64,000 nucleotides of DNA from Thalassotalea litorea (GTDB lineage Bacteria > Pseudomonadota > Gammaproteobacteria > Enterobacterales > Alteromonadaceae), in the NCBI RefSeq assembly GCF_005843925.1, contig NZ_VCBC01000006.1, forward strand, positions 124,001 to 188,000. The letters are read 5' to 3'. Shown here piece after piece: positions 45,178-54,083 of this stretch. The notes under the pieces were generated by a model. The model searched no databases. It was not told where the DNA came from and saw nothing but the letters and a program-made list of their open reading frames with translations. The translations under genes and the position numbers were made by a program. Within the stretch, counting starts at the first letter, position 1, and each line of letters opens with the position of its first letter.

Positions 45178-47228
45178 TGAGAACCGTTATTATAGGATGT
45201 GGGAATCTGGCGCGTATACATGTGCAAAAACTACGTAAACTAAATCCTCAAATTTCATTGGCAATTGTCGATATTGATTTACAGCGCCTGGAGCAATTCG
45301 CACAGGAGTTGGATATTCAGGCTAGTTTTGTCAATATTGCGGATATGCTCAGTACATTCCAGCCGGAATATGCGCATATCACCACTCCCCCGGGAAGCCA
45401 CTTCGGGCTCTGTAAACAACTGTTAGATAATCACATTCATTGCTTAGTTGAAAAACCGTTGGCGATGACGAGTGAGCAGGTAGAAATCTTGCTTAACCAG
45501 GCTCGTGACCATGACGTGAAATTAACCGTGAATCATATGCGTAGCTTCGACCCTATGGTTGCTGAAGCGAAACAATTGATTGATAAAAAAGAGTTTGGCG
45601 CGGTAAAAACGGTAAATGGGCGTTACAGTTTCGACTATTTTGATAACCGTAAATATGATCCTACCAGTCGCTGGATGGACAAGTTACCAGGAGGCCCGGT
45701 TTTTGATATCGCGCCACATGTATTTAGTGCCATGGAGCAATTTACCGGAGCTTTGGATTATCAGGCAAGTCAGGTAACCACTGTAGAAGGCAAGGTGCAC
45801 GACTATCAGTTGCTGCTTGCCAATCAGTCGAGCATTTTTGCCAGTGCACATATGAACCTAAATACTCTGCCTTTAAAAAATGAATTAGAGATTGAGTGTG
45901 AGCGCGGTTCGGTACATCTTGATTTTCGTAACTTCATTATCAGTTATCAAAGCGTGAGTGCCCTGCCCAATGCGGTCTCGAGAGTGACGGCTAATTTGCA
46001 TGGTGCCTGGCAGTTACTTTGGGGTACGACAAAGGCGGTTGGAAAATTTGCGTTAAAACGACTCGACCCTTATGCCGGTCTGGATGCCGTCATCAAAGAT
46101 TTTTATTCCGATAAAATGACCAATGGTTTCGCTCAGGATGCTTTTCGCTATTTGCAAATCATGGAACGAGAAGTGGCATTTTTACCACAACAGGAACAAC
46201 CAGAAGAGATCTGCTTACCTGCTGCCGATGTGCTAGTCACCGGTGCTCGCGGATTTTTGGGGCAAGCATTGGTGTTGCGCCTGTTAAAACAAGGGCGAAC
46301 AGTACGCGTCTTACTGCATTCGAATAAGCCACTACCGCAAAGCTGGTTGGATTATGAATCTCAGATTCAAGTAGTCATTGGCGATATTTATGATCAAAAA
46401 CTGGTCGCGAGTGCCTGCGAAAACGTGAAAAAGGTATTTCACCTAGCGGCTGCCATGCAAGGAAACTGGCACTACCACCTTGATACCACAGTTACCGGGA
46501 CCAACAATCTATTGGCTGCTTGCAGTACGCATAATATTGAGCAGTTAATTTATATCAGTACGTTAAATGTTTATCATGGTGATGATTACCGCCATAGTTA
46601 TAAAATTGATGAGTCCTTCCAGTTTGAGCGAGAACCCCAACATCGAGGTAACTATTCTCATGCAAAATGGCAGGCAGAAAATGCGGTGCGTGATTTTGCC
46701 AATGACAATGCGCAGACTCAAGTAACCATATTTCGCCCTGGACTTATTTATGGCCCTGGTCTGGACCCCTGTCTGAATGACCTGGGAATTTCCGTTGGTG
46801 ATCGTTATTTGCTATCGATTGGCATGGGTGATCGTCGTTTACCTTTGGTTTATGTCGAAAATGTTGTCGATGCCTGTATGGCTGCCTTGAAGCAGAGCGA
46901 AGGGGCGATGAAAATTTACAATCTGGTGGATAATGATTATCCAACGCAACGTGAATACATTGAGATCCTTAATCAAAATGGCAAACGCAAGCACTTAATT
47001 CCGGTTCCTCTGGTCGTATACAAATCCGCCTTTTGGATGCTCGATAACTTGTGCGCTATCGGCTTGAAACGCAATCCTCATTTGTCGTACCGATTACGGT
47101 CTATTTCATCGTCGCCGGTGTTTGATACCAGCGAGGCGCAACAGGTTCTACACTGGCAACCGCAAGTGGATCTAAAGCAGGGCGTCAGTGCTGCGATTTC
47201 TGCGGGTAATCAGGAAAAAAGTTCTTAA
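45177..47228 (+). CDS. Fusion of Gfo/Idh/MocA oxidoreductase and NAD-dependent epimerase/dehydratase
   Basis: This 683-residue protein has two Rossmann domains. Residues 1 to about 335 form a Gfo/Idh/MocA dehydrogenase, with TVIIGCGNLARIHVQKLRK, HITTPPGSHFGL and the family's EKP motif in HCLVEKPLAM. From residue 351, DVLVTGARGFLGQALVLRLL starts an extended SDR sugar epimerase/dehydratase with FHLAAAMQGNWHYH, a Tyr-x3-Lys (NYSHAKWQAEN) and IFRPGLIYGPG. The two halves probably make one modified nucleotide sugar, or one oxidises and the other epimerises; this is inferred. No stop or frameshift lies between them. It is embedded between a GT4 gene and the flippase gene. Confidence 0.88.
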   Translation: MRTVIIGCGNLARIHVQKLRKLNPQISLAIVDIDLQRLEQFAQELDIQASFVNIADMLSTFQPEYAHITTPPGSHFGLCKQLLDNHIHCLVEKPLAMTSEQVEILLNQARDHDVKLTVNHMRSFDPMVAEAKQLIDKKEFGAVKTVNGRYSFDYFDNRKYDPTSRWMDKLPGGPVFDIAPHVFSAMEQFTGALDYQASQVTTVEGKVHDYQLLLANQSSIFASAHMNLNTLPLKNELEIECERGSVHLDFRNFIISYQSVSALPNAVSRVTANLHGAWQLLWGTTKAVGKFALKRLDPYAGLDAVIKDFYSDKMTNGFAQDAFRYLQIMEREVAFLPQQEQPEEICLPAADVLVTGARGFLGQALVLRLLKQGRTVRVLLHSNKPLPQSWLDYESQIQVVIGDIYDQKLVASACENVKKVFHLAAAMQGNWHYHLDTTVTGTNNLLAACSTHNIEQLIYISTLNVYHGDDYRHSYKIDESFQFEREPQHRGNYSHAKWQAENAVRDFANDNAQTQVTIFRPGLIYGPGLDPCLNDLGISVGDRYLLSIGMGDRRLPLVYVENVVDACMAALKQSEGAMKIYNLVDNDYPTQREYIEILNQNGKRKHLIPVPLVVYKSAFWMLDNLCAIGLKRNPHLSYRLRSISSSPVFDTSEAQQVLHWQPQVDLKQGVSAAISAGNQEKSS

Positions 47229-47233
47229 ATTAT

Positions 47234-48754
47234 ATGAAAGAGCTTCTTCTTAAGAGTACCGTATTTCGCTTCCTGGAAAGGTTTGTATTACTCGTCATCT
47301 CTTTGTTGCTTACACCTTTTATGATCAAGCATCTGGGTGAGGACGGTTATGGTCTTTGGATCCTGATTTTATCCGTGCTTACCTGGTTTAATGTGGTTAA
47401 TTTAGGTTTTCCAGTTGCGGTACAACGCAATATTACTTTGGCTCTGGAAGAGAACGATCAAGGGAAAGTCAATCAGGTCTTTTCGACATCGATAGCGCTG
47501 TTTTTTGTGCTTGGAATATTCGCTGCTGGCGGCTTGTTAATTTTGGCGCAATTTCCACAATGGTTAGGTGTTCCAGGGCCTATGGAAGTTACGGTGACCT
47601 ATTGCTTTTATTTTTTAACCCTGAAAATTGTTTGGGGTTTTTTGATGAATTGCCTACATGGTTTTTACGCCGCCGTATTGCGTTTTGATATTGACGCCAA
47701 TATTTCTTCATTAAATGCATTATTGAAGGCGGTTGGTGTTTTTATATTTTTGCCAACGCTGGATATTTTTGGTGCTGTGGCGGCTACGTTGGCGGCGGAT
47801 GCAATTACGAATACCTACAAATTATACTGGGTAAAGAAGAATTATCCGCAATTGAGGTTTAGCAAAGCGCTGATCAGCCGAGCACAGTTTTTCAATCTAT
47901 TCCATTTTTCAAAACATGTTGTGGCAATGGGTATTGCCCGAACCATTAACGCGAAATCCGATCCGGTTATTGTCACCCGTATATTTGATGTCGCAGCGGT
48001 AACTATGTTTAGTATTGCGAATCGCCTGGCCCATCATGTTGAAGCATTTGTCGGTTCGGTTTCTGGCTTGTTTCAGCCGGTATTCACTCGTATGGTTGCC
48101 CGCGGCACTAACATGGAGCGATTCTTTCACCAGGTTACCAGTTTAAATATTTTTATTTGTGTCACTTTTTTTATGCCGCTGTACATACTCAGCCCGTTAT
48201 TCATTCCTCTTTGGGTTGGTGAGCAGTTTTTGCCCGCAGCACAACTCATCGGATTTTTTGTGTTTGGCTATTTGTGTATTGCGGCCGGCAGTGGCATCAA
48301 AAATGTGTTGCTTGCTCAGGCGAATCATAAATGGCTATCCGTTGCGAATTTGATTGGTGCGATTGTCCATATCGCTTTGTCGATTTATCTGGCAAAAGAC
48401 TATGGATTGATGGGAGTCGCTATGGGAACGCCGATAGGATTCTTTGTTTCTGAGTTGATAATCAAATGCTATTTATTAAAACACTACTGTCAGTTCAGGC
48501 TGTGGCCGATCTATATTCGATTTGTGTCCGCGGTGATTATTCTCTATGGGTTTGGTTATCCGATTAAAACCTGGATATTACAATATAGCTCTCCCAGCTG
48601 GCTGTCATTATTGATATTTGGCGCCGTACTATTTCCGTTAGTGGCGTTAATGAATTATTTTTTGCTGCTGGATCGAGGCGTTAAAGACAAACTAGGGGCA
48701 ATGCTCACCCAGTTCAGGACGTCGCAACAGGAATCTAAAGGGGTGGTTAAGTAA
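47234..48754 (+). CDS. Polysaccharide flippase (Wzx-like)
   Basis: This 506-residue integral membrane protein has 12-14 hydrophobic segments. It opens KSTVFRFLERFVLLVISLLLTPFMIKHLGEDGYGLW, the typical start of MATE/MOP oligosaccharide flippases. It would move the lipid-linked repeat unit across the inner membrane for polymerisation by a Wzy-type enzyme (candidate at 54084-55394). It starts 5 bp after the fusion gene, in the same operon. Confidence 0.9.
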   Translation: MKELLLKSTVFRFLERFVLLVISLLLTPFMIKHLGEDGYGLWILILSVLTWFNVVNLGFPVAVQRNITLALEENDQGKVNQVFSTSIALFFVLGIFAAGGLLILAQFPQWLGVPGPMEVTVTYCFYFLTLKIVWGFLMNCLHGFYAAVLRFDIDANISSLNALLKAVGVFIFLPTLDIFGAVAATLAADAITNTYKLYWVKKNYPQLRFSKALISRAQFFNLFHFSKHVVAMGIARTINAKSDPVIVTRIFDVAAVTMFSIANRLAHHVEAFVGSVSGLFQPVFTRMVARGTNMERFFHQVTSLNIFICVTFFMPLYILSPLFIPLWVGEQFLPAAQLIGFFVFGYLCIAAGSGIKNVLLAQANHKWLSVANLIGAIVHIALSIYLAKDYGLMGVAMGTPIGFFVSELIIKCYLLKHYCQFRLWPIYIRFVSAVIILYGFGYPIKTWILQYSSPSWLSLLIFGAVLFPLVALMNYFLLLDRGVKDKLGAMLTQFRTSQQESKGVVK

Positions 48755-48877
48755 GCGTGTTGCAGAAGTTTACTTAATCGCAACGCAAGTTGTAATAAAA
48801 TTCGCTTTGCACCAGCAAGTTAACTTGAATTGTCTATACTCAATGAACAAGTAACCAATAATAATCACATCGTAGAA

Positions 48878-50224
48878 ATGGACATTTACAGTACTCTATT
48901 TAAGTCAATTTTATTTCCAGGGTATGAGCGAATTAAAGGGCGTCGGACTTCCTCTTTGTTGACCGAAGCTGAAGATCGCTTGCAATGGCCATTGGAAAAA
49001 ATCGAGCAATACCAGCTCACCAGTCTTCGCAATTTACTTCACTATTGTGACCAACATGTCCCTTATTATCAAAGGCAGTGGAAGGCGCTGGATTTCAATC
49101 CCAAGGATTTGACATCCGTTGCTCAACTTGCTCAACTTCCCCCGCTAACCAAACAAGATATCCAGGAAAACTATGATTTGTTGGTGCCGCAGGAAAAGCG
49201 CGCCAGTAATTACAAAAAATCCACGGGCGGCTCAACGGGAAGGCCTTTTCATTTTGAATTAGACAAGGGAAGTTATGAAACCCGGCAGGCGATGATGTGG
49301 CGTGGTTATGGTTGGGGCGGCGTCACTATCGGTACCCGAACCTGGTATTTATGGGGAGTAGAACTAGGCAGTCAAAGCTGGAAAGCAAAATTTAAAGATG
49401 ACCTTTTTCATCGCTTCTATCATCGAAAAATGGCCAATTCTTTTGCGCTAAGCAAAGATAATTTTCATCAATACATTGAGGAAATTAACGACTACCGACC
49501 TAAAGCGATTGTTGCCTACGTTGCCCCTTTGTATAGCCTGGCCAAATATATCAATGAACGAGGCATCCAACTGCATCAGCCGCAGGTAATTTTGACTGGA
49601 GCCGAGGCGTTATTAGAGTACCAGCGCCAAGAGATCCAAAAAGCCTTCCGTTGCCAGGTGTTAAATACCTATGGTTGTCGCGAGTTCATGTTGATCGGCG
49701 CAGAATGTCCGCAGCAAAACGGTCTACATCTTAATATCGACCAGTTGGTTGTCGAAACGATAGATGAGCAAAGACAGACGGTTAAAAATCAGGTGGGTGA
49801 TATTTTGATCACCGACCTGTTTAATTATGGTATGCCGCTAGTTCGTTATGTTAATGGCGATCAAGGCGTTATTTCTGAACGTCGCTGCGAGTGCCACAAT
49901 CCATTGCCGATGCTTGAATCTGTCAATGGTCGTAAATTAGATATCATTCGCTCACCCGAGGGACGAATCTTACCGGGTGAGTTTTTTCCGCATTTGTTGA
50001 AAGATTTCCGCGGAATTGAACGGTTTCAGGTACGGCAAAAATCCCTCTCCAGTTTAGATATTTTTATTGTCGCTAACGAGCAATATGACAGCGCAACTCA
50101 GGCCACGATCAATGGCCATATTCAACAGGCGATGGGAAATCAGTTAGACGTCGTATTTCATCAGGTCTCTGATATTCCTTTAACCAGCACGGGCAAGCAC
50201 CGTGTCACTATATCGGAGTTGTAA
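48878..50224 (+). CDS. CapK/PaaK-like adenylate-forming protein
   Basis: Start ATG 48878 is preferred (448 residues); an in-frame TTG at 48830 would add 16 residues and neither has a strong ribosome site. The protein has the CapK/phenylacetate-CoA ligase fold: KSTGGSTGRPFHFELD (adenylate P-loop), VILTGAEALLEYQR, NTYGCREFMLIGAEC, DILITDLFNYGMPLVRYVNGDQG, and a C-terminal lid ending STGKHRVTIS. CapK-type proteins in capsule loci probably activate an acyl or amino-acid group that decorates the polymer; substrate unknown. It abuts the next gene (stop-start overlap). Confidence 0.82.
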   Translation: MDIYSTLFKSILFPGYERIKGRRTSSLLTEAEDRLQWPLEKIEQYQLTSLRNLLHYCDQHVPYYQRQWKALDFNPKDLTSVAQLAQLPPLTKQDIQENYDLLVPQEKRASNYKKSTGGSTGRPFHFELDKGSYETRQAMMWRGYGWGGVTIGTRTWYLWGVELGSQSWKAKFKDDLFHRFYHRKMANSFALSKDNFHQYIEEINDYRPKAIVAYVAPLYSLAKYINERGIQLHQPQVILTGAEALLEYQRQEIQKAFRCQVLNTYGCREFMLIGAECPQQNGLHLNIDQLVVETIDEQRQTVKNQVGDILITDLFNYGMPLVRYVNGDQGVISERRCECHNPLPMLESVNGRKLDIIRSPEGRILPGEFFPHLLKDFRGIERFQVRQKSLSSLDIFIVANEQYDSATQATINGHIQQAMGNQLDVVFHQVSDIPLTSTGKHRVTISEL

Positions 50225-51378
50225 TGGAGAGTGTGTTAATCATTACAAACCTTTATCCCTCATCCTGGGATCCAAGCCGAGCGACTTTTAATAAGCAGCA
50301 ATTTGATCGCCTGGCGAAGTACTTTTCTATCAAAATACTAGTGCCGGTCGCGTGGCCGCAGTGGTTAAAGCTATCTGCCAAAGAGAAATCTGAAGGCGAA
50401 GGGATGGTTCGATATCGACCGTTTTTCTACACGCCAAAAATCGGTTATTCGATGTTTTCGGTGTTTATGCTGATATCGCTAATCGCGTCATCCGGACGCT
50501 GGATTCGCAAACAAAAACCCGCTGCTTTACTGGCAAGCTGGGCATACCCTGAAGGTGTCGCAACCGCATTGCTCGCAAAAATAATCGGATGCCCATTTTT
50601 TATTAAGGTACATGGCAGTGATGTCAATGACTTTGGCAATGACAAATGGCGCGCCAAGCAGATTGTTTGGGCGGCAAACAGAGCCGCAGGAGTCTTTGTG
50701 GTTAGTGATGCTCTGCGCACCCGATTGATTTCGTTAGGGGTTGCCGCGGATAAATTGCACCTGATTTATAACGGTGTTGATAATTCTGTATTTTATCCCG
50801 TCGCTAATAAACAGATTGGTAAATTGCAGCGCTTGTTATACGTAGGAAACCTAAAAGCAAATAAAGGGGTGATGGAACTTATCCAGAGCTTTATCGCGCT
50901 GCTTGAGTTGCAACCTGGTACTGAGTTGGTGATTGCTGGAGAGGGTGTCATGGGTGCACCGATGAAACAATTACTCGAGCAGGCAGGGGTGCAAGATAAA
51001 GTTAAATTTTTGGGCTCAATTGCACATTCCCAGGTTGCGGATGAAATTCGCCAGGCGCAAATTGTGGTACTTCCAAGCTATGCCGAAGGTGTGCCAAACA
51101 TTCTCCTTGAGGCGATGGCTTGTGGTAAGCCAGTTGTCGCGACGACGGTAGGTGGGATTCCGGAAATTGTCACCGACAAAACCAGTATTCTGATACCTGA
51201 AAAAACCATTGAACCCTTGACCAATGCGCTTGATCAAGCGTTGCAAAAATCGTGGTCGCAAAGTGACATTGTTGAACATGCCAGTCAGTTTGACTGGCAA
51301 AGAAATGTCAATCAGGTGCAGCAAATTATTGAACAAACATTAAAAAATAATGAAGATAAATCTGTGGTGTCTATATGA
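50224..51378 (+). CDS. Glycosyltransferase, GT4
   Basis: This 384-residue GT-B enzyme opens with SVLIITNLYPSSWDPSRATFNKQQFDRLA. It has IKVHGSDVNDFG, VYNGVDNSVFYPV (near 180), LLYVGNLKANKGVMELIQSF and the donor-site E-x7-E motif in PSYAEGVPNILLEAMACGKPVVATTVGG. This is a textbook retaining GT4. It overlaps the genes on both sides (1 bp upstream, 4 bp downstream), so it is part of a tightly coupled operon. Confidence 0.93.
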   Translation: MESVLIITNLYPSSWDPSRATFNKQQFDRLAKYFSIKILVPVAWPQWLKLSAKEKSEGEGMVRYRPFFYTPKIGYSMFSVFMLISLIASSGRWIRKQKPAALLASWAYPEGVATALLAKIIGCPFFIKVHGSDVNDFGNDKWRAKQIVWAANRAAGVFVVSDALRTRLISLGVAADKLHLIYNGVDNSVFYPVANKQIGKLQRLLYVGNLKANKGVMELIQSFIALLELQPGTELVIAGEGVMGAPMKQLLEQAGVQDKVKFLGSIAHSQVADEIRQAQIVVLPSYAEGVPNILLEAMACGKPVVATTVGGIPEIVTDKTSILIPEKTIEPLTNALDQALQKSWSQSDIVEHASQFDWQRNVNQVQQIIEQTLKNNEDKSVVSI

Positions 51379-52001
51379 GTCTAAAATCGCGCATAATTCA
51401 GCGCTTATTTCCAAATAATAAGATTTATACCAAGAAAAAATCAGGAGAAAAATGCCTCTACCTTACGTTTGATGACGGTCCCACCCCGAGGGTAACGCCT
51501 CAGGTGCTGGAACTTTTGTCCAAACATGAAACGAAAGCAACGTTTTTCTTTATCGGCAAGCGGATGGAGAATCATCCAGCGATAGTACGACAAGCGATGG
51601 CAGAGGGGCATGCGTTAGGGAACCATTCTTACAACCATAAAGGGTTTAAGTTCATGCCAACCAAGCATCAGTTGGCCGAGATCATTCAAACCAATGAATT
51701 GATGTCTGAGTTTAATATTCAAAAAGAAAACATCCTGTTTCGCCCGCCTCACGGGCGCTGGCGCATTAGCCTGTTGTGGCAACTCATTAAGCGCAATATA
51801 CCGGTTGTACTGTGGTCGGTAGATAGCCAGGACTATTCCAAAAAAGCATCGCAGGAATTATGTCAACGGCTATTGCAGATGCCGATGAGCGATGGCGACA
51901 TTATTTTATTTCACGATGATAATGATCAGTGCCTGGAGTTGCTTGAAACCTTGATACCTGCCTGGAAAGCGCGGGGATTTAATTTCCAATCTTTATCTTA
52001 A
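51375..52001 (+). CDS. Polysaccharide deacetylase (NodB fold), short
   Basis: This 208-residue protein without a signal peptide has all five NodB motifs: TFDDGPTP (Asp33-Asp34), HALGNHSYNHKG (two metal His), FRPPHGRW, SVDSQDYSKKA and IILFHDDND. It is close to the minimal catalytic domain and should be an active carbohydrate esterase (CE4), removing acetyl groups from the repeat unit on the cytoplasmic side. It overlaps the GT4 gene by 4 bp. Confidence 0.92.
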   Translation: MSLKSRIIQRLFPNNKIYTKKKSGEKCLYLTFDDGPTPRVTPQVLELLSKHETKATFFFIGKRMENHPAIVRQAMAEGHALGNHSYNHKGFKFMPTKHQLAEIIQTNELMSEFNIQKENILFRPPHGRWRISLLWQLIKRNIPVVLWSVDSQDYSKKASQELCQRLLQMPMSDGDIILFHDDNDQCLELLETLIPAWKARGFNFQSLS

Positions 52002-52016
52002 TTCTTGGAGAGCGTT

Positions 52017-52859
52017 GTGAAAGACAGTTTACTTCATTTTTATACTAAGTCTGGCAAGGTAATGTTCCTCAACAATATTGGTTTGTCGGTTTTTAGAAAA
52101 ATGCCAAAACGCATGCGGATTTGGGGGATTTACCTGGCATCTTATTTACGCAAGCCAAAACCGGATGCCTGCAAATTCGTTATCTTTGCTCAAGGTCGAA
52201 CCGGTAGCACGGTATTGGTAGACTTAATAAATTCTCACCCTGATGTTTTTTGCTATGGAGAGATTCTGGCATCCAGCGTCGTGCGCAATGTGAGTAAGCC
52301 GGTGCGCTATGCACGTGGCTTGACGGCATTCACCAAAACCGATGCGGTAGGCTTTAAAGTGAAAGTTTATCAGTTGCAAAAAGCTCATCAACAGGATCCC
52401 GGTAAAGTATTGCAGGAATTTGTCAATCAAGGTTGGAAGATTATCTATTTGCATCGTGACAATTTATTAGATCATGCGATCTCAGATTTGCGCAGTGAAA
52501 AAACCGGCACTTATCACCACACCAGTAAAGGACAAAAGCAGCAAAATCTGGTGGATATCAATTATGACGAAGTTGAAAAGGTGGTGAAATTTAGGGAAGA
52601 ATGCCGGCGTGCAGAGCTAGCTGCATTGCAAAACCTGGAATTTTTTAATATTTCTTACGAAGACCATCTTAGTGATGCCGAAAAACAGACCGAAACGCTT
52701 AATCGGTTGTTTAGTTTTCTTGGGTTACCTGAGCACCAGGTAAGTACTCGCTTTAATAAGGTGATTAAAACTGACTTATCGAAAGTGATCAGTGATTATG
52801 CGCAGCTGGAACAGCGAATAAAAAATTCGCCATATCAGCACTTTCTAACGGCTCGTTAA
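52017..52859 (+). CDS. Sulfotransferase-family protein
   Basis: This protein of 280 residues starts at GTG 52017 (GGAG at 52007-52010). The 5'-phosphosulfate-binding loop FVIFAQGRTGSTVLVDLI lies at residues 54-71, followed by SHPDVFCYGEIL and a 3'-phosphate-type strand IIYLHRDNLLDHAISDLRS. These are PAPS-dependent sulfotransferase signatures. In this locus it would sulfate the exopolysaccharide or its lipid-linked precursor in the cytoplasm. It lies 15 bp after the deacetylase gene. The acceptor is unknown. Confidence 0.88.
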   Translation: MKDSLLHFYTKSGKVMFLNNIGLSVFRKMPKRMRIWGIYLASYLRKPKPDACKFVIFAQGRTGSTVLVDLINSHPDVFCYGEILASSVVRNVSKPVRYARGLTAFTKTDAVGFKVKVYQLQKAHQQDPGKVLQEFVNQGWKIIYLHRDNLLDHAISDLRSEKTGTYHHTSKGQKQQNLVDINYDEVEKVVKFREECRRAELAALQNLEFFNISYEDHLSDAEKQTETLNRLFSFLGLPEHQVSTRFNKVIKTDLSKVISDYAQLEQRIKNSPYQHFLTAR

Positions 52860-52940
52860 TTTAACCACTTAGTTCTGGCGCAGTTATTGATGGCCGGATA
52901 AGTGTCTACTACTGGTGTTATCGAAAATAAGGCAGGGAAT

Positions 52941-53948
52941 ATGAGAACTGAACTGGATTCAATCTTACCGCAAAAGCTCATAATCACGGGAGGTAAGCAA
53001 CGTCGCTTTGATTATGATATGAAAGAGTGGAGCGGCTATGTCGGCGCCAAAGCCCTGCAATTAAGCTTTAAACCAGATTTGAGCGTAAGGGAAGTAATCG
53101 ATTACAGCTCCCCCAAGGAATGCTTACCTGAAGACGATGATGCTTCAATAACGTTTAAATCGGGTACTAGGCGATCTCAAAACCTTTGGGTCGCGACGCA
53201 GACAGAAGCATTATGTTTTTCTACGGACGATTTTTCTTTGCAGCAGCGCATTAGTCATCCGGTATTTAATGATGTTCACCATGTTTATCCTACCTTAGAT
53301 GATACATTGTTGGTCACCTCTACTGGGCTAGACGCGGTATTTGAGTTTTCTGCAGACGGTGAAAAGCTTAATGAATGGAGTTGCACCGAGATGGATATCT
53401 GGCAAAAATTCGATCCTGAACAAGATTATCGAAAAGTTTTGACCACGAAGCCTCATGCTGTGCACCCGAATCACTGCTTTGAATATCAGGGCAAATACTG
53501 GGTGAGTAATATGAAAAAAAGCCAATGCCAGTGTTTGCAGACAGGCGAAGTCATCAATTTAGATTCAGGCAACATTCATGATGGAATATTGGTCGGCAAA
53601 TTTGCCTACTTTACTCATGTAAACGGCTTTATTTCCAAGGTCGATATGGATTTACAAAAAGTTGTCACTGTATATGACATGAATCGTGTTGAAACTGGGC
53701 CGAAACAATTAGGCTGGTGTCGAGGGTTGTATTGCATTGACGACGACCGTTTTTTGGTCGGGTTTACTCGAATCAGACCGTCTAAGATGCAAATGGGCAT
53801 GGAATGGTTAAAAAATCGATTCTACGCCAAGGGCTGGCAAGGTTGTTTACCGACCAGAATTTGTCTGTTTAACAGTAAAACCATGACGTTTGACTGGCAA
53901 ATAAATTTAGAAGAACACGACATCCACGCAGTATTTTCAATTCTTTAA
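52941..53948 (+). CDS. Predicted beta-propeller protein of unknown function
   Basis: Family not recognised. ATG 52941 (AGGGA just upstream) gives 335 residues; an in-frame GTG at 52902 would add 13. There is no signal peptide. The sequence has repeated short strand pairs such as QNLWVATQTEALCFS, DTLLVTSTGLDAVFEFS, GKYWVSNMKKSQCQCL, and RFLVGFTRIRPSKMQMG, consistent with a six- or seven-bladed propeller. Several conserved-looking His/Cys stand out (HHVYP, HPNHC). It follows the sulfotransferase gene by 81 bp and is the last gene before a very strong terminator, so it belongs to the polymer-modification operon. Role unknown. Confidence 0.6.
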   Translation: MRTELDSILPQKLIITGGKQRRFDYDMKEWSGYVGAKALQLSFKPDLSVREVIDYSSPKECLPEDDDASITFKSGTRRSQNLWVATQTEALCFSTDDFSLQQRISHPVFNDVHHVYPTLDDTLLVTSTGLDAVFEFSADGEKLNEWSCTEMDIWQKFDPEQDYRKVLTTKPHAVHPNHCFEYQGKYWVSNMKKSQCQCLQTGEVINLDSGNIHDGILVGKFAYFTHVNGFISKVDMDLQKVVTVYDMNRVETGPKQLGWCRGLYCIDDDRFLVGFTRIRPSKMQMGMEWLKNRFYAKGWQGCLPTRICLFNSKTMTFDWQINLEEHDIHAVFSIL

Positions 53949-53971
53949 CGTTTACGTTCTCCCTTTAGGTT

Positions 53972-54010
53972 AAAACGACAAGATGAGGTGATACCTCATC
54001 TTGTCGTTTT
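53972..54010. terminator. Very strong bidirectional terminator
   Basis: A perfect 18-bp stem (53972-53989 with 53993-54010) has a 3-nt GAT loop; its arms begin AAAACGAC and end GTCGTTTT. The A/T tails provide T-runs on both strands. It separates the + strand operon ending at 53948 from the - strand gene ending at 54084. Confidence 0.93.
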
Positions 54011-54083
54011 ATCGCGAATTGATTTTGCTAAATCGATACGCAAGACAACTTTCCTTTGCATCGTTGTTGGCGAGTTTCTGCTG

